Assembly (NCBI GenBank): GCA_023091665.1
Contig: JALJCQ010000019.1
Location: forward strand, 558,001-622,000
DNA: 64,000 bases
From: Pythium myriotylum
Taxonomy: Eukaryota > Oomycota > Peronosporomycetes > Pythiales > Pythiaceae
Direction: 5' to 3'
Shown: piece after piece, positions 1 to 9,653 of the stretch
How positions within the stretch are numbered: position 1 is the stretch's first letter
Layout of the letters: the number at the start of each line of letters is the position of its first letter
Position numbers and translations under genes: made by a program
Notes under the pieces: model-generated
Told to the model about the DNA's origin: nothing
Databases searched by the model: none
Seen by the model: the letters and a program-made list of their open reading frames with translations, nothing else

Positions 1-392
1 CTGGTACCCTCCTTATCAATCTCAGGCACGATTCGAATCTGACGTTGTAAATGAATGCGCGTCTTGGTTTTTGTAACCATCCACAAGTGTAACGACTGCA
101 CGTCAAGATAATATGCAAGTCGCCGTCGCTGGAGAGTCCCGAGGATCATCAACAGAAGAGAAAACGCGTGGAGTAACCAAACCGCATCATGGGCAGCCGC
201 GATCTTCATGTATTGGCTCTCAGGGACTCCAATCGAGTAGACTCGAAGCTGGTACGCGAGGGTTGAACCTGGGATTACTGAACGGTAGAGATTCGCCACA
301 ACGACATAGTAAGCAATGCATATCTCATGGAGCGCAGTGAGGGCGAGCCACCACAGAGCAAACCACAGCGATGCCCGGCGAGAGCCTGGCAT
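1..392 (-). CDS. Multi-pass membrane LRR-family protein, N-terminal part, cut by window edge
   Basis: From an ATG at 392-390, preceded directly by an in-frame TAG, an open frame runs leftward without a stop to base 1, so it has no end inside this window. The translation is clearly the same family as the genes at 2340-4454 and 4597-6869: it shares a first membrane segment with an ALWWLALTALH-type start, then IAYY, then PGSTLAYQL, then YSIG, then a second hydrophobic segment ending in LLLMILGTLQRRRLA. The matching stretch of the 4597-6869 protein reads PGSNLAYQL, YSIG and LLLMVLGSIQQRQLA. About 130 residues are visible, including two probable membrane helices. Function is unknown; the full-length relative adds more helices and a C-terminal LRR-like domain. 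It lies downstream of, and on the same strand as, the small membrane protein gene at 718-1248. Confidence 0.72.
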   Translation of the reverse strand, partial: MPGSRRASLWFALWWLALTALHEICIAYYVVVANLYRSVIPGSTLAYQLRVYSIGVPESQYMKIAAAHDAVWLLHAFSLLLMILGTLQRRRLAYYLDVQSLHLWMVTKTKTRIHLQRQIRIVPEIDKEGT

Positions 393-717
393 CTAGTTCC
401 CTCCAACTGAAGAGCCAGCAACTTCTGACCACGTCGCGGATGTGAATTCGAGACGATCAAAAATAGATAACGCGTACAAGTTCTGGTCGATCAAATCCTT
501 TAGCCTTCGTAGCCTTATCGTGAATTGCGTCAACGCATCTCCAGTCTGCTTGTATGCAAACAGCCTCGTTCACTAGATTGGAACTATGGTGTAGAAGTTA
601 GAAAGGGAACTGACATCTTGAGGGGCGTCATAAGATGCGATTCAGAGCGACTAAGGACTGCTAAACAGTTATCGTAGCCGGAAACCAAACGGTACACTTA
701 CAGATTAATATTTGTCA
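393..717. other. Intergenic, no gene seen
   Basis: This stretch lies between the 3' end of the 718-1248 gene and the start of the 1-392 gene, both on the minus strand. It should hold the promoter of the latter. No RNA gene or repeat was recognised. Confidence 0.5.
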
Positions 718-1248
718 TTATTGTTCTCTTCCGAAGAAGAACCACAAGCCCATGAGGATGAAGAATATTACGACTAGTGCAAGTGAGACCCAGGAGTCGA
801 AATCCGGTCTTTTCTCTTCGCAGTCGAGCGTGAACTCTTCCTTTCCTAGCAGCTCCGTCGCATTCACGTCTCTTGGTGAAAGGAAAACGCAGCGTACGGG
901 ACCTAAGATCATTGAGTGGCTGCGGTGGTAGTCGTTATCTGTATAGAGGCGCCGAAGCGAATGTGCCTGCGATGAACTCGAGCGATCCACGAGAGTCGTA
1001 CATGGCGTTGTTGATGCAAACGCGTCGAGCACATCGCGCAACACCCGTGAACACTTCTCATCGAATCGTATTCCGAAACTTGAAGCTTGATCATACCAAC
1101 TCGTACAGTTTGGGCTAGTGAAGATTCGCGACAGAGAACGAGGACACTCGGCCGGGAAGGCTGCAGTCGAGGGCAGTGCTTCGACGGGCAATGAGCAGGC
1201 GAAGATGAGAAGGAAGCCGATCAGCACGAGCGCACGCTGCCAGGACAT
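718..1248 (-). CDS. Small type I membrane protein, paralogue of 1653-2186
   Basis: The 176-residue product starts with a signal peptide (about residues 1-25, ending VEALP). An ectodomain of about 120 residues follows, with paired cysteines (CPRSL, NCTSW, KCSRV, TPCTT, VRCVF, LDCEE) and an NATELL glycosylation-type motif. One C-terminal hydrophobic helix (SLALVVIFFILMGLWFFF) ends in a very short basic tail. The protein at 1653-2186 has the same layout, with RRLY, an NATELL motif and (F/E)LDCEE at matching places, so these are paralogues. I recognise no named domain. It is transcribed away from its paralogue and towards the multi-pass gene at 1-392, the same pairing as on the other strand. A cell-surface role is inferred from topology only. 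Confidence 0.7.
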   Translation of the reverse strand: MSWQRALVLIGFLLIFACSLPVEALPSTAAFPAECPRSLSRIFTSPNCTSWYDQASSFGIRFDEKCSRVLRDVLDAFASTTPCTTLVDRSSSSQAHSLRRLYTDNDYHRSHSMILGPVRCVFLSPRDVNATELLGKEEFTLDCEEKRPDFDSWVSLALVVIFFILMGLWFFFGREQ

Positions 1249-1652
1249 GGCTTTTGTCTAGGAGTTTGACGTTTGAGCTGACGAGAGTTGTGGCACTGAG
1301 CTACGCTCGTGAGTGGTCAAGAAGGCGCCCTACGGGAGTGAAGGATGGCTTCGACTTGGATTCCTGACGAGATACAGAATCTGATCTAGACGCGCATCGC
1401 AAAACGAAGAGGATGATTTGGGTTTGAGTTGCACGCGGAATTCGGCGAAGTCATCGCTTCGAAATCTCAGCATTGAGATGAAGTGAGAGTCTTTCTTTGT
1501 CCAAGCTGAGATATAGGGATGAATTCCACCGACTCCCGGCTGCGTGGGGCAGCTGCTGAATCATCACGAAGGAGAGCCTATAGCGAGAAGAACACTGGTG
1601 CACGTGCACGGCCAATGGATTCCACGTAGCCACTTCGCAAACACACGTCAAG
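1249..1652. promoter_or_regulatory. Shared divergent upstream region of the two small membrane protein genes
   Basis: About 400 bases separate the starts of the two divergent small membrane protein genes, so both promoters must lie here. Short reading frames inside it look like shadows. It is the centre of the mirror-image arrangement of the two gene pairs. No clear Inr/FPR element was found by eye. Confidence 0.4.
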
Positions 1653-2186
1653 GTGCCACTCGAAATGGCCCGGGGTATCTCGATTCGAGCCATGTTGCTG
1701 CTTCTTGCGCTTGCATCTTTATCTCAAGCTTCGATTCTACAGGCTACGTGCCCTCGCGCTGTCCAAGAGCTTCTGTCGAGCGACCAATGCTCACGACACT
1801 TCGAGCGTGCAGGTCGTATGCGTGCGGTTGGAATCACACGCCTGAAGATGCGCGGTGACTGCGCGACTGACCTACGCGCGCTGTTCCCTGATTCCTTTAC
1901 CTCGCCCTGCTCCGCTCTTATCCGTTTTCCAACGAAAACCAATTTGCCAGGACTTCGGACGTCGCGACGGCTATATGTCGACAGCAATGGGTACTTCTCA
2001 GGAACACTCCGGTGTAGGTTTGTCCAGCCTCTTCCAGCGAATGCAACGGAGTTATTGACGAAGGACTTCGAGCTGGACTGCGAAGAAGTGCAGCCGGAGT
2101 GGGTGTGGTGGATGGTTGTCGTCGTTATAGTAGTTGTGGTAGTGTGGGTGATTGTCACCGTCGTGTCAACCTCATCCCGAAACTAA
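1653..2186 (+). CDS. Small type I membrane protein, paralogue of 718-1248
   Basis: The 177-residue product has a hydrophobic signal peptide (MLLLLALASLSQAS; the true start may be the third methionine, residue 14). A Cys-containing ectodomain follows (CPRAV, QCSRH, DCATD, SPCSA, LRCRF, LDCEE), with an RRLY motif and an NATELL glycosylation-type site. One strongly hydrophobic C-terminal helix of Val, Ile and Trp comes before a short Ser-rich tail. Length, cysteine order and topology match the gene at 718-1248. It lies about 150 bases upstream of the multi-pass LRR gene starting near 2340, on the same strand. The family is not recognised; a two-component surface complex with the downstream protein is only a hypothesis from the repeated pairing. 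Confidence 0.7.
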   Translation: MPLEMARGISIRAMLLLLALASLSQASILQATCPRAVQELLSSDQCSRHFERAGRMRAVGITRLKMRGDCATDLRALFPDSFTSPCSALIRFPTKTNLPGLRTSRRLYVDSNGYFSGTLRCRFVQPLPANATELLTKDFELDCEEVQPEWVWWMVVVVIVVVVVWVIVTVVSTSSRN

Positions 2187-2339
2187 TCACGACCGAAGGT
2201 GACTCGAGAAGACAGGCACACCCCTTTGAACGGGTTGAGGGCGAAAACAAAACTTCAATGTAACGGATTCCTGAAAATATCCGCATCGCTCTCACATCTC
2301 ACCATTGTTCGCGTCAGCAGTGTGTTTCTTGTGGGTGCG

Positions 2340-4454
2340 ATGACAACGAAGGAGATTAAGACCGTCAACGAGGAGGATGACACTGCTTCTCGGCTCCAAG
2401 CTCAGCTCAGACAGCCAAGCCGGGTTGCAATACTCTCAGCGCAAGCCACGGTCCAGCTACGCCCGGTTGGGTTCACGATAGCGTGGACAGGCATTTACAG
2501 CCTCCACGCCGTGTGCGCGGTTTATTTTGTCTTGGCTGCTCAGTTATACATGCGCTTGCGAGGGACAACGGTGTCCAATGTCGTGCAGCTCTATCAGCTC
2601 GCCGTTGCCGACGTTTACTTCTCTTCTATCGCCACTGCGCACTATGCTATTGCTGCCATCCACATCTACTCTCTCGTGAAGCCGTTCGTCGCAGGTTTAT
2701 ACACGTTCCTCATATGGGCGATGTGCCGCAACCGAAAATTTGACAGCCTCAGTCGTCGAGTGAGCACAATCTCCTCACCATCTATCACACTAATTTACAA
2801 TGCGCGATACTCACGCGCTCGACAACTTCTCGCCCAGGCAGCAACGGCTCGTCGGAAGATATTCGCAAGCGATGGCTTCTTCGGCGTGCGCAATCCTCAT
2901 TTCGAGATAATATTCCTCACACGAGAGATAATCGAGACGTTGCTACAGACGTACCAGGCTTACTCGATGAGTCGACTTCTCCCGCGGGTCTGGCTCAACG
3001 GGTTCTACACAGTCATCCTCGTCGTCAACTGCTGGACAACGCCTCTACTGAGGCGAGTCTACAACTACGACCTCGGGCTTGAGCGACTGCTGACCGTGTT
3101 GTGCGACATTGTCCTCGACTTCGTCTCCTCTATTGCTGTGCCGGTCATAGTCGCTATGACGTATTTCGCTGTGTACGATCCAGAAACGACCGACTTCAAT
3201 CCCTGGACTCTCACCTACGACGATGTATGGCTGATTAACTTCATCAACGAAGCGCCAATCGTGCTTTTCAGCTCCTGGCTCGACGCTGCCAGTCGCTTCG
3301 TCTTCTCTCTTGGACTGCTTTTATCGATTGAAGACGTCAAGGCCCTAATCACGAGACATGATGTGGGCACGGAAACCAAGACTAGACCATGGAATTTATC
3401 ATCCGTGCTTCCCGAAAACAGCGCAGCTATAGATTGGAGTCTTTCAAAGCCTCGAGTGAATTTTTCGAAGTGGGTTCATCGAGTCATGGTAGTGTGGGGT
3501 TTCGCCGTCCTCGGTGCCTACCTCGATGCGTTCTTCCGTCCTGCGCCCGCCTATTGTGCACTTGAGTTACGTCCGTGGTTTATTCGTGCTCCGGCTTGTG
3601 GTGTCGTCAAAATTAATTGTGCGAAGCACGGGATTTCGGGAAGCGAGTCAGATAACAACATCTTCGGCAATCTCAACAACGAATCGGTTGAGTACGTGGT
3701 GTATCGCCACTGTCCACATATAGAGATCTCGAGTCGGTTGCTCTCGTTCAGGAGCTTATACGGCATCAAAACGTACAACTCGACGATCTCGCGATGGGAT
3801 TCTGACGCAGCACTGAAGCAGACAGCTCACCCTCACACTCGATTTGCCTTTTTCGTGAAAACTGATTTTCCGAATGGAACCCTCCCACTTGGACTACTAA
3901 GTCCAGACTTTCCTCCTACACTGACCGACATTGAAATCTGCGTGAGTAATATCCAGTGGCTGCCAAAGACACTTCCATGGCGAGTGGAGACCATTTATCT
4001 CGAATACTCTCAGCTTGACGTCTTTCCTATCCAGCTCCTGGAGTTGATGCCTATCACGATATCTCTCGCATACAATCAAATATCGAACTTTCCACGCGAG
4101 GCGCTTGCAACCCCACGCCTCGCAAGGCTAGCGTTACTCGGGAACCCAATCACACAGCTCCCGACAGAAGGGGTGAACACACTACCACTACTCAACCGCG
4201 AATCTGGTCTCCGGCTTTACATGATCTCACTCGAGCACACGCACATCTCAGATCTTCCAGACTGGGCCACGGAGGAATTCATCAATCGTATATTTTTTCT
4301 CATCGCGGATACATCGATCTGCATCGACGTAGTACTAAACACGAGCTCACTCGAGCGAAATTCTCAGTTGGCACAACGACCGTGGCTCACAGAGAGTTGC
4401 GAAACAGAAGGGGGAATCTCGGGCTTCTATCCCCTCAACGTCGAGAAAGACTAA
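2340..4454 (+). CDS. Multi-pass membrane protein with C-terminal LRR-like ectodomain
   Basis: The frame is open from 2199, but I prefer the ATG at 2340 (MTTKEIKT), which gives about 704 residues and starts near the aligned start of the paralogue at 4597-6869. The N-terminal half has about six hydrophobic segments, including VGFTIAWTGIYSLHAV, FVAGLYTFLIW, FYTVILVVNCW, IAVPVIVAMTY, FVFSLGLLLSI and VVWGFAVLGAYL. It also has a conserved ETLLQTYQAY motif and LPR(V/L)WLN. The C-terminal half has cysteines and short leucine-rich repeats (for example LARLALLGNPITQLP), so a soluble LRR-like domain follows the last helix. The gene is intact, single-exon and convergent with its frameshifted paralogue downstream. 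I know no family name; receptor-like function is an inference. Confidence 0.75.
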   Translation: MTTKEIKTVNEEDDTASRLQAQLRQPSRVAILSAQATVQLRPVGFTIAWTGIYSLHAVCAVYFVLAAQLYMRLRGTTVSNVVQLYQLAVADVYFSSIATAHYAIAAIHIYSLVKPFVAGLYTFLIWAMCRNRKFDSLSRRVSTISSPSITLIYNARYSRARQLLAQAATARRKIFASDGFFGVRNPHFEIIFLTREIIETLLQTYQAYSMSRLLPRVWLNGFYTVILVVNCWTTPLLRRVYNYDLGLERLLTVLCDIVLDFVSSIAVPVIVAMTYFAVYDPETTDFNPWTLTYDDVWLINFINEAPIVLFSSWLDAASRFVFSLGLLLSIEDVKALITRHDVGTETKTRPWNLSSVLPENSAAIDWSLSKPRVNFSKWVHRVMVVWGFAVLGAYLDAFFRPAPAYCALELRPWFIRAPACGVVKINCAKHGISGSESDNNIFGNLNNESVEYVVYRHCPHIEISSRLLSFRSLYGIKTYNSTISRWDSDAALKQTAHPHTRFAFFVKTDFPNGTLPLGLLSPDFPPTLTDIEICVSNIQWLPKTLPWRVETIYLEYSQLDVFPIQLLELMPITISLAYNQISNFPREALATPRLARLALLGNPITQLPTEGVNTLPLLNRESGLRLYMISLEHTHISDLPDWATEEFINRIFFLIADTSICIDVVLNTSSLERNSQLAQRPWLTESCETEGGISGFYPLNVEKD

Positions 4455-4596
4455 GATCGGCGAAGCATAGTAAATAGCCGTGCACAATCGACGCGATAAG
4501 AGAGACAAAGGATTGGCAAACATTCCGTTAGCCAACCGCACACTTAACAATTTGCGATGACCAGACCAATTCCTGTGCACGTGGTGATGGTGAACG

Positions 4597-6869
4597 TCAA
4601 CGTCTCGAGACAACATTAGAATCTGCGCTGTTGAGTGCGCTGTTTGCGTCCTCTTGTTCGATCGGGAACATTGGCATGTCGGGGAGAACGCAACTTACAG
4701 CCGCCTCCGCGAACGTCAACCGCTCAGGAGTGGATACATCCATTACTGAGGCTTGCCCAGCGCCTGGTACGTACGTTGAGAACCCTGTCTGTAAGCCCTT
4801 GACGATTCTGTCTCGTTCGTTGCAATACGGAGTCCCGTGTGCGTCAAAGAAATGTGAATTAAACGCCATCGCACGTGGGATGATTGGATCCATCCAAGCC
4901 CAGAACGTTGACACGTTGGTGCCACCAATGAACAGCAAGTACAAGCGGTTTCCAAGTCTGGAAACGTTGTGTGGGAGCTCTCGGAGCCGTGTACCCACGA
5001 GAATCAGTTCACCGACGTTTGGAATCTCAAATAGCTCTGGTGGGACGGATGCAATTGGTGTGTACGCGAACGAGACAGTATTGGGCTGTAGCCGGATGAA
5101 GACGTCGGGGATGGCCGTGAATAAACCGTATTCTATCGCTATGAGCATCTCATGAGGCCAAACGCGGTCGAGATAGTCTGGTAGAGCGATGAGATTGGTC
5201 TTGCACGCGTAGAAGCTCCGGAAGGTCTGTGGGAACTGGTCGCTGACAAGTCCTGGAGGTAGTAAGCCGTCGCGTAAATTCACGCGGATCACATAAACGA
5301 TACGTAGTCGTCCATGGGAGGTCGCGGTGAGACCTGCTTCCTCTGACCACGATGCAATCGTCGAGTTGTACACTTTCACAAACACAGCTCGCGTGAAGCT
5401 TTCCATCACAGGTGGCACTGTCAAGTCGTCACAGTGGCGGATATGGATCCCTGCGGCGAGGTGCGGGTCGAATCTGGTCCACTGATCCCCGCTTTCCAAG
5501 CTAACTCCAAACTCGCTACAGTCAACGTCAACTAGCGAGCACGCAGACTGTTGATTGAACCATGGCCGGAGCGGTAGCCGACAAACTGACTCAAAATGTA
5601 ACCGAGTCTCAGCGTAATATGTGTGGCGAGAATAGCAATTCCCCAAACGCAAAATAGTCCCGGTCCAACGACACTGAGCACGAAGTCTACCCGCCCGAGC
5701 CGTTGTTTATTGCGTCTTGGGGACTGACCATGATGACAGAACGCCGAATTGGGACCAACAGGTCTTAGCGAATTTACCTCATTGACAAGATCGGAGGGGA
5801 CGACATTCGAGTCTTTTGAGTGCGAGCGTGTGTCAAGCAACATGTTCTTGATCGATCGTGTGCACTGGAGCACGCCAAATGCAAACACCAAGCGAGACGC
5901 CATATCTCCCCACGACACTATCAGCATCATCTGGAACTCTTGGTAGACGCTCGTGAACCAGATCTCGTCGAACCAATTGTTGAAGGGGAAGCCGAAGTCC
6001 GGATCTGTGTACTGTGGTGCATAGGTCAGATATATGAAGAATGAGACTCCCATCGATGAGAGCACGTCGAGCACCGCGTCGCATAGCAGACTCATGAGCC
6101 GCCTCATTCTGTGGTGATGATGATAAACTCGATGAAGGATTGGAATGGACCAGCAGTTGACGACGAGTAACCCGACATAGATCCGATTGAGCCAGAGCCG
6201 TGGGAGAAGCTGGGTCATACGATAGGCCTGGTAGGTCTGGAGACCGGTCTCCAGCACTTCACGGACGAGAAGTACGTGGTCGAAGTAGGCAAAGTCGGGA
6301 CCCATGATCCCACTACGGCCAAAGACGGCTGTACCCACGCGACTGAGGGACTGAGAAGCTCCTTCAGATAGCTTCGTCAACAAGTGCTGAGGTGGAAGCA
6401 TGTCTTGGGAAGCGACCCGTAGCACGTTGATATCCGCCCAAGAGAGCCAACGACGTGGATAGAATGCTAGTTGTCGTTGCTGGATGCTCCCAAGAACCAT
6501 GAGTAGCAAGTAGACTCCATGACACGCGCACACGACCGCGTGAGCTTTCGCGACGTTGCTGTACTGGGTGTAGTAAATACCGATTGAGTAGGTTTGGAGC
6601 TGATATGCAAGGTTCGAGCCTGGAAGAAAAGCGTGGTAGAAGGAAGTGACGATCGCGTAATAAGCGATGCACACGCTGTGCAACAGGAAGAGGGCAGTCC
6701 ACCAGAGTACCCACCCGAGCGTCGACATCGCGAATTGAGCCGAGTACTTGTCTTTGGAAGAGTCCTCTCGACGTCCGAAGGCTCTGCTCGAGCTGCGAAG
6801 ACTGGATCGGGGTGGATTTGGTATTCTTAGCACAAAGAGCAGGGAGCGAGCGACGAACTCGGTCGCCAT
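4597..6869 (-). pseudogene. Frameshifted paralogue of the multi-pass LRR-like membrane protein
   Basis: Two overlapping minus-strand frames, 6869-5532 and 5652-4597, together match the whole 2340-4454 protein. The first holds the membrane helices (GWVLWWTALFLLHSV, ETGLQTYQAY, LPRLWLN, a His-rich loop), up to VWGIAILATHI. The second resumes at RLPLRPWF and carries the cysteine and LRR-like half. The change of frame falls between about 5570 and 5620. The only GT...AG stretch there is about 17 bases, too short for an intron, so a one-base frameshift is the simplest reading. The rest is open over more than 2.2 kb, so the break is recent, a sequencing error, or an individual allele. Most differences from the intact copy are substitutions, typical of an old duplicate that stayed functional until lately. 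Confidence 0.7.
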
Positions 6870-7111
6870 TTTGTGAACAATTAATCTCCCCGAAATATAT
6901 TGAAATCAGAGCGTTCCCATTTGTTTCCAGAAGTTGAAGTCGAACTGCCATCAGGGCCCCCATGGCAACGACTATTCCTTTTGGTTGCCAGCACGAAGGA
7001 TCTGGGAGAAGCCATGTACCCACAACACAGCCATTCAATCTAGGCACATCAAAATTTTGGTAGACTCTATTTCCAATAAACAGTTCGAGCCCATGCTCCA
7101 CTCCACCACAA

Positions 7112-8725
7112 TCATCTCGCGGTCGCCATCTCCGCAGCTACAGCGAGTGCGATGGTGATCGCCAGCATCGCTGGTGCTTGCCTCGACGGTGCAGCGCTGA
7201 ATCCTTCTTTGTTGCTCGCAGCCTCGGCCTTGATAGTCGTGTTAGTCGTCTTGTTGGTCGGCCTGTTGGCCTTCGCCGCCGATTTGGGCGTCGTGGACGA
7301 CTGATCGAGCTCGGTGAAGTCGTACGACGTCGGCGCTTCTTTCCACTCGTGCGTATCGCTGTTGCTGCTTGCCCTGATCGTATCTTTCGTGCTCAAGGCG
7401 CTCTCGCTCATCCGATCACTTCCACCGGACTTGCTCGTGTCCTTCTTGCTACTCGGTTTGCTCGTCGTCGCGTTTTTGCTGTCCACCAACATCGTGTTCT
7501 TGGAGCTGTTATCCACTGACGTTGTGTTCTTGCTGCTGTTCGGCTTACTCGTCGTCGTGTTCTTGGTGTTGCTGTCCACGGACGTCATGTTAAGCTTCGG
7601 GAATGCTGGGAACGTGAAGCTTGACGGCGCCTTGACGCAACCGGCCGTGTCGCCCGACTTGCACACCTCACACACCTGCGAGTACAGGTGTCGCCGGCAG
7701 CCCAGCGCGGCGTTCGCACACATAGGCGAGTTCTCGTAGCACGGAGGGTTCTCGGCCGTGAGCTCCTCCACCGACGGCAGCGGCTTCATGGTCTCCGTGA
7801 GCTTCTTGTTGTACACATCGACGAGCTTCTTGGCGCGCTGAACGTTGGCCTTGGCGTCGAACGGGTTCTTCCAGAAGGGCAGCGCCTCCTCCACGACCTG
7901 GCCCGTGGCCTTAAACTCGACGTTGCCGTCGAGACAGAACTCGGTAAAGTTGCTGTAGGTCGAGCCGTCGGCCTTGTTGATAGACGTGATACCAACAACG
8001 TCGTCGATCGTGACATAGCCTAGCACAGTCGACGCGAACGAGCACGTGACACCGTCAGGCTTGGTGCCCACGGGACACAGCCCTCCAGGTTGTTCCTTGC
8101 GGCACGCCTCGGTCTTGTCCTTCCAAATCTTGGTGAGGCAACTGTTCGGGAACGAGAACCAGACTGTGTCCGGGTACGGCGCTCTCGGGTCGGTCTCGCG
8201 GGGCTCGCCACCGACACATGGACCTCCCTTGGGCTTGCCGTTCTGGCCCAGGATCACGTCGCAGGCCTCGGGCAGCTTATCGCCGGGGCCTTCGGGTGTG
8301 CACTTGCCGCTGTCGAGGGCCACGAAGGGGCAGTACTCGGGCAGTACGTGGGCCGAGGCGCTGCTGTAGTAGGCCATGGCGCTCGGTGGCTGCACGATCG
8401 AGATCTCGTAAAAGACGACGTACTTCATCTTGTTCTTGCGCTCGCACTTGACCGACTGCTCGTTCTGGTTGATACCTTCGGCCTGCACGTACATGAGCGC
8501 GCCTTCCACGCTCGCCGTGTTGACCGTGTCCAAGTTGGCGCGGAACTTGGCGTCGAAGCTGTCGCCAAAGCTCGCCACGTACGCGTCGTGCGTGGCGTCC
8601 CACTCCGGCGCGTCGCCCGACACGCGCGCGTGGATCGTACGCACGGGCTTCATCTGGTACGTGCCCGTCGCGACTGCGGCGAGCGTCGTGCAGGCCGCGA
8701 CGAAGAGCTCTCGTCGGCGAGCCAT
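7112..8725 (-). CDS. Secreted, probably GPI-anchored oomycete protein, copy 1
   Basis: I start at the ATG at 8725 (MARRRELF), because the upstream 16 residues are hydrophilic and the paralogue begins with its signal peptide. The product is about 537 residues. After a signal-like N-terminus comes a Cys-rich domain strongly shared with the 13666-15093 protein: TVNTASVEGALMYVQAEGIN, EQSVKC, FYE(I/V)SIVQP, EYCP, RAPYP, NSC, DKT(E/D)ACRKE, DG..CSF and WKNP. A low-complexity Asn/Thr/Ser tail with repeats of KNTT and TTSKP follows, then a hydrophobic C-terminus (LAITIALAVAAEMATAR) that looks like a GPI signal. Function is unknown; I infer a cell-wall or surface protein. The C-terminal tail is much longer than in its paralogue. 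Confidence 0.75.
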   Translation of the reverse strand: MARRRELFVAACTTLAAVATGTYQMKPVRTIHARVSGDAPEWDATHDAYVASFGDSFDAKFRANLDTVNTASVEGALMYVQAEGINQNEQSVKCERKNKMKYVVFYEISIVQPPSAMAYYSSASAHVLPEYCPFVALDSGKCTPEGPGDKLPEACDVILGQNGKPKGGPCVGGEPRETDPRAPYPDTVWFSFPNSCLTKIWKDKTEACRKEQPGGLCPVGTKPDGVTCSFASTVLGYVTIDDVVGITSINKADGSTYSNFTEFCLDGNVEFKATGQVVEEALPFWKNPFDAKANVQRAKKLVDVYNKKLTETMKPLPSVEELTAENPPCYENSPMCANAALGCRRHLYSQVCEVCKSGDTAGCVKAPSSFTFPAFPKLNMTSVDSNTKNTTTSKPNSSKNTTSVDNSSKNTMLVDSKNATTSKPSSKKDTSKSGGSDRMSESALSTKDTIRASSNSDTHEWKEAPTSYDFTELDQSSTTPKSAAKANRPTNKTTNTTIKAEAASNKEGFSAAPSRQAPAMLAITIALAVAAEMATAR

Positions 8726-9424
8726 GCTGTTATATAAATCGTGCGTGTGGGCGCCTCGCCGCAAATCTAACACTGAGTCAATCGATCGTAATCGCCGGAA
8801 GCGAGTCTCCGCTCACTCAACCGACTGGCGCGAGACGTTCCACGCACGAGATGTCCGGACCGAGCGCGTAGACGCTGCTCGAGTCTAGTTCTGGCCAACC
8901 ACGGCGGCAGGAATGGGCAAGCTGTCATCACGGAAGACACCTCGTCGCCGCCAGCCGGTGCGTCGCAATGTGGCGATGGGGGTGCTGAGAAAAAGTTATC
9001 CACGTCCATCGTAGTGGGTCAGCCCCACGAATAACTGGTCCTGTCCGAGCAGGCGGAGGAGACCTCACGTCAGCCCTGCAAGCGCTCAACAAATGGACCA
9101 CGCAACGGAAGCAACTCAGCGAGGTGCTTGCTGAGATCCAGAAAGAAAGGGAGGCCAACAAGCCATGGACAGGCGCGGCGCCTTCAACACTCCGATGGGA
9201 CACTCTACGACGTACTACTAACTGCTGATACGGTGCATTACTGCAGGCCGGGCTGTACCTATCGGTCGAGCTTCCCGCGGCATCAATCGACGCGGGATCA
9301 CAAGGTGCTGAGAATCACGCGGGGGACGCTTGCAGGAGATTGAAAGCACCACAACGACAGGAAATCCTTTTCTGCACTGTGGCGCAGCGAAGAATGCAGA
9401 CTACATCTGCCTTTGTCTTGCAGC
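8726..9424. other. Intergenic with an unassigned coding-like fragment
   Basis: This is upstream DNA of the 7112-8725 gene. Between about 9015 and 9230 on the plus strand there is an open stretch without a usable start. It reads like a charged helical peptide, with a segment QALNKWTTQRKQLSEVLAE followed by an Arg-rich end, and may be a decayed exon or transposon piece. No family is recognised and no other gene is supported. Confidence 0.3.
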
Positions 9425-9545
9425 TGCACGTGCACACTCATACGGGGATTTGAACTCGTGGTCTTTGGCCGTGCCCCCAGGAATCAAGTGTGAAGGTACC
9501 CACTAATCGCTCCAGCTGATCTCCCTCTGCTGGGCTCTTTTATCA
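9425..9545 (-). repeat. tRNA-like sequence, possible SINE
   Basis: Read on the minus strand, the segment contains GAGTTCAAATCCCC, close to a pol III B box (GGTTCRANTCC), about 55 bases after GATCAGCTGG, which resembles an A box. The arms do not fold into a convincing standard tRNA by eye, so a tRNA-derived SINE or decayed tRNA gene is more likely than a working tRNA. Confidence 0.35.
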
Positions 9546-9653
9546 GCGTCTCGTTTCGCCGATACAAGGCTTTTGCCGCTTGGGTGATCCGATCTTTCGT
9601 TTGCGGTCCTGGACCTTAAACTGCCCAACATATGCCTCGCCCAGCTTTACACT

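Noticed and set aside
5575..5620. Intron to explain the frame change in the 4597-6869 gene
   Set aside because: The only GT...AG stretch is about 17 bases; known introns in this window are 62-137 bases.
9425..9545. A working tRNA gene
   Set aside because: Box A- and box B-like words are present, but acceptor and anticodon stems could not be formed by eye; listed as tRNA-like repeat instead.
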